Part shown: positions 62,027 to 64,000 of the stretch, piece after piece
How the letters are laid out: every line of letters begins with the position of its first letter
How positions within the stretch are numbered: the stretch's first letter is position 1
NCBI RefSeq assembly: GCF_044360475.1
Contig: NZ_CP043494.1
Location: 11,966,001-12,030,000 of the forward strand
Reading direction: 5' to 3'
DNA length: 64,000 bases
Source of the DNA: Archangium minus
GTDB taxonomy: Bacteria; Myxococcota; Myxococcia; Myxococcales; Myxococcaceae
Position numbers and translations under genes: made by a program
The notes under the pieces: generated by a model
What the model was told of the DNA's origin: nothing
The model's input: only the letters and a program-made list of their open reading frames with translations
Database searches by the model: none

Positions 62027-62995
62027 GTGGAGCGTCGAAGACTGGGGCGGTCGGAGCTCGAAATCTCCGCCGTCGGGTTGGGGTGCTGGCAGTTCTCCGA
62101 GGGCTTCGGCCTGGCGGGTGGCTTCTGGGAGGCGCTGCCGTCCGAGACGGTCCAGGAGATCGTCGATGCGTCGCTGCGCGGCGGCATCAACTGGTTCGAC
62201 ACCGCCGAGGCCTATGGCAACGGCCGCTCGGAGAAGGCGCTCGCCGCCGCGCTCACGAGCCTGGGCAAAAAGCCCGGTGACGTCGCCGTCGCGACCAAGT
62301 GGTTCCCCTATCCCTTTCGCGGCGCCTCCAGCATCCGCAACACCATCGACGAGCGGCTCGCGTGCTTGAGCCCCTTCCCCATCGACCTGCACCAAATCCA
62401 CCAGCCCTTTGCGTTCACCACGGTCGCGGCCCAGGCCCATGCCATGGCGGACCTGGTCCAGGCGGGGAAGATTCGAACGGTGGGCGTCAGCAACTTCTCC
62501 GAGAAGCGCATGCGCGCGGCCCACGCGGCGCTCGCGGCCCGGGGCATCCCGCTCGTCTCCAATCAGATGCAATACAGCCTGCTCGATCGGCGCATCGAGT
62601 CCAATGGCGTGCTCGCTGCCGCCAAGGAGCTCGGCATTACGATCATCGCGTACTCGCCGCTCGCGCAGGGCCTGCTCTCGGGCAAGTTCCACGATGACCC
62701 CACGCTCATCCAGAAGAGCGTGGGCCCGCGCAAGTACCTGCCCAGCTTCCGCGCCAAGGGGCTCGCGCGCAGCCGCCCGCTCATCGACGAGCTCCGGAAG
62801 ATCGCCGCCGCCCACGGGGTCACCGCCTCGCAGGTCGCCCTCAACTGGCTGATCCACTTCCACGGGGACACCGTGGTCGTCATCCCCGGCGCGACGAAGC
62901 GGCGCCACGCCGAGGAGAACGTCGGGACGATGGGCTTCAAGCTCTCGCAGCAGGAGCTGAACCGCATCGACGAGCTGTCACGCTCGTTCCGTTAG
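62027..62995 (+). CDS. aldo/keto reductase
   Basis: A 322-residue TIM-barrel NADPH-dependent reductase. The tetrad residues lie in WFDTAEAYGNGRSE (Asp, Tyr), VAVATKWFPY (Lys) and IDLHQIHQPF (His), with IIAYSPLAQGLLSGKF and VIPGATKRRHAEENVG on the cofactor side. AGGAGG precedes the GTG at 62027. Substrate unknown. Its stop overlaps the convergent next gene by 4 bp. Confidence 0.92.
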   Translation: MERRRLGRSELEISAVGLGCWQFSEGFGLAGGFWEALPSETVQEIVDASLRGGINWFDTAEAYGNGRSEKALAAALTSLGKKPGDVAVATKWFPYPFRGASSIRNTIDERLACLSPFPIDLHQIHQPFAFTTVAAQAHAMADLVQAGKIRTVGVSNFSEKRMRAAHAALAARGIPLVSNQMQYSLLDRRIESNGVLAAAKELGITIIAYSPLAQGLLSGKFHDDPTLIQKSVGPRKYLPSFRAKGLARSRPLIDELRKIAAAHGVTASQVALNWLIHFHGDTVVVIPGATKRRHAEENVGTMGFKLSQQELNRIDELSRSFR

Positions 62996-63963
62996 AAGAG
63001 CCGCCAACCCACCTCGAGCCAGGCCATGGGCGCCTGGTAGCCGAGGCGGTAGTGGTCGCGCCACTCGTAGGCGCCGCCCAGGGACACACGCACCCGGGAC
63101 AGGTCCAGGGCCAGCCCAAGGCCGGCCCTCGCTCCGCCGCCCCCCGAGTCCATGGTGTAGAGCAGCGGTCCACCCGTCGCATAGACCTGCAGGCCGTAGC
63201 GCGGATTGGGCGCGATGAGCGGATAGGCCAGCCGCACGTCCGCCATCAGCAGGAAGACGGGCGTGGAGGTGCCCACGGAGGAAGCGAGCGCCGTGAGGCC
63301 CACGCCTCCCCGCAGCCCGTGGATGAGGTGCACCGTGCCCTGGGCGCTCACCCCCAACAGCGGCAGGGGGAGCGATCTCTGGAAGTCGGCCTCGCTGTGA
63401 ACACCGGCGTACAGCTGGAACGCGCCGAAGAGGGGAGGCTCCGCGGGCTCACTATCGACAGGAGCAGGCGTCTCCGCGGCCGGCGGGGGCGTGGCCTCCG
63501 CCAGCGCAGCCTGCTTCGCCGCGGCCTCGGCAGCAGCAGCGGCGGCAGCGGCCTTCTCGGCCTCGAGCCGCTCTCGCTCCGGGCAGTCGATCCGCAGCTT
63601 TTCGAAGAGAGCGTCCTGCTCCGCGGAAGGCTTGGCGAGCGGCAGACTGGCGAGGGGCTCCAGCTTCAACGCACGGCAGAAAGCGTCTTCCGCTTCCGGG
63701 GTCTTCGCGAGGCTCTGGTACAGGACGCCCTGCATCAGCGCGACCCATAGCTGCTCCTCGGTGCCGAGGTTCTCGGTGCACTCGGGCGTGGAGAGCTCGG
63801 TGAGGGCGGCATCGTACTTCTGGGTGGACGAGAGACGGGCCACCTTGCGAATGCAGGCGTTCTTCGTCTTCTCGGGCAGGGTGACCTTCATCGCCGGCGC
63901 GGCGAGGGTCGGAAGGGGGAGGAAGGGGACCAGGGTCAGAACAGCCGACAACAAGCGCTTCAT
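62992..63963 (-). CDS. exported protein with coiled linker and barrel-like C-terminus
   Basis: A 323-residue protein (signal KRLLSAVLTLVPFLPLPTLA). The N-terminal helical part has paired cysteines (NACIRKVARLSS; STPECTENLG) and TPR-like spacing (LYQSLAKTPEAEDAFCRALK). An alanine-rich coiled linker (EAEKAAAAAAAAEAAAKQAA) and a Pro/Ala/Glu stretch lead to a C-terminal ~140 residues of amphipathic strands ending in LEVGWRLF, a terminal Phe typical of outer-membrane barrels. I infer an outer-membrane protein with a periplasmic helical domain. The family is not recognised. Confidence 0.75.
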   Translation of the reverse strand: MKRLLSAVLTLVPFLPLPTLAAPAMKVTLPEKTKNACIRKVARLSSTQKYDAALTELSTPECTENLGTEEQLWVALMQGVLYQSLAKTPEAEDAFCRALKLEPLASLPLAKPSAEQDALFEKLRIDCPERERLEAEKAAAAAAAAEAAAKQAALAEATPPPAAETPAPVDSEPAEPPLFGAFQLYAGVHSEADFQRSLPLPLLGVSAQGTVHLIHGLRGGVGLTALASSVGTSTPVFLLMADVRLAYPLIAPNPRYGLQVYATGGPLLYTMDSGGGGARAGLGLALDLSRVRVSLGGAYEWRDHYRLGYQAPMAWLEVGWRLF

Positions 63964-64000
63964 GGTGATGGTACTCGTGGCAAGGCGCCCCCCAGGGCGA

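Overview
The window looks like chromosomal DNA of a myxobacterium, most likely a cystobacterine (Archangium/Cystobacter/Myxococcus relatives). The DNA is very GC-rich, with long antisense shadow ORFs. It carries a TIGR02265/DUF2378-type protein, a MYXO-CTERM tail, a SitA-like lipoprotein toxin, lipoproteins with RCC1 repeats, and VWA proteins with dockerin-like tails. Genus is inference. No rRNA, tRNA, CRISPR array, insertion sequence or prophage was recognised.

Layout. 1-3.5 kb: start of an M23-type peptidase gene, then a MarR regulator divergent from a flavin monooxygenase/DUF3237 pair, with a palindromic operator candidate between them, and a TfoX protein with a histone H1-like tail. 3.5-12.1 kb: HIT protein, prolyl oligopeptidase, acyl-CoA synthetase, MATE exporter and cytochrome bd oxidase (cydAB). 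12.2-16.8 kb: a holin-X/DUF3618-like membrane pair, an ADP-ribosylglycohydrolase, and a four-gene nitric-oxide defence operon (truncated globin, 2Fe-2S/FAD reductase, NsrR, glutaredoxin-like protein) behind two tandem NsrR-type operators. 17-20.6 kb: a detached atpG-atpD-(secreted ORF)-atpC cluster with its own visible promoter. 20.7-28.1 kb: receiver-only regulator, SanA/YdcF-like protein, AI-2E exporter, a SUKH protein with a long acidic then H1-like basic tail, small secreted proteins, a thioredoxin and a lone terpene cyclase. 28.4-38.6 kb: M3 peptidase, TIGR02265 protein, phosphatidyltransferase, VWA lipoprotein, phosphoglycerate mutase, LysR/aldo-keto reductase pair and quinone oxidoreductase. 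38.7-39.6 kb is a small graveyard of broken coding fragments. 39.6-45 kb: GapN-type dehydrogenase, OPT transporter, YpfJ-type protease and NUDIX hydrolase.

The most unusual block is 45-54 kb. Behind an AT-rich control region with a 26-bp tandem repeat come two unknown secreted proteins. A tightly packed set follows: small lipoprotein, tetraheme cytochrome c, 14-repeat RCC1 lipoprotein and two paralogous VWA-dockerin proteins, ending in a strong terminator-like hairpin. All are predicted envelope or secreted proteins, and I propose they form one surface assembly. An M36 metalloprotease with PA, Ig-like and MYXO-CTERM regions follows.

54-64 kb also holds an ABC exporter, a conserved unknown protein, a SitA-like lipoprotein toxin with an adjacent HEAT-repeat protein (candidate immunity), an aldo-keto reductase and an outer-membrane-type protein. 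A dispersed palindromic repeat (9-bp stem, 3-nt loop, plus a conserved flank) occurs six times, twice as inverted pairs about 130-140 bp long at gene ends.
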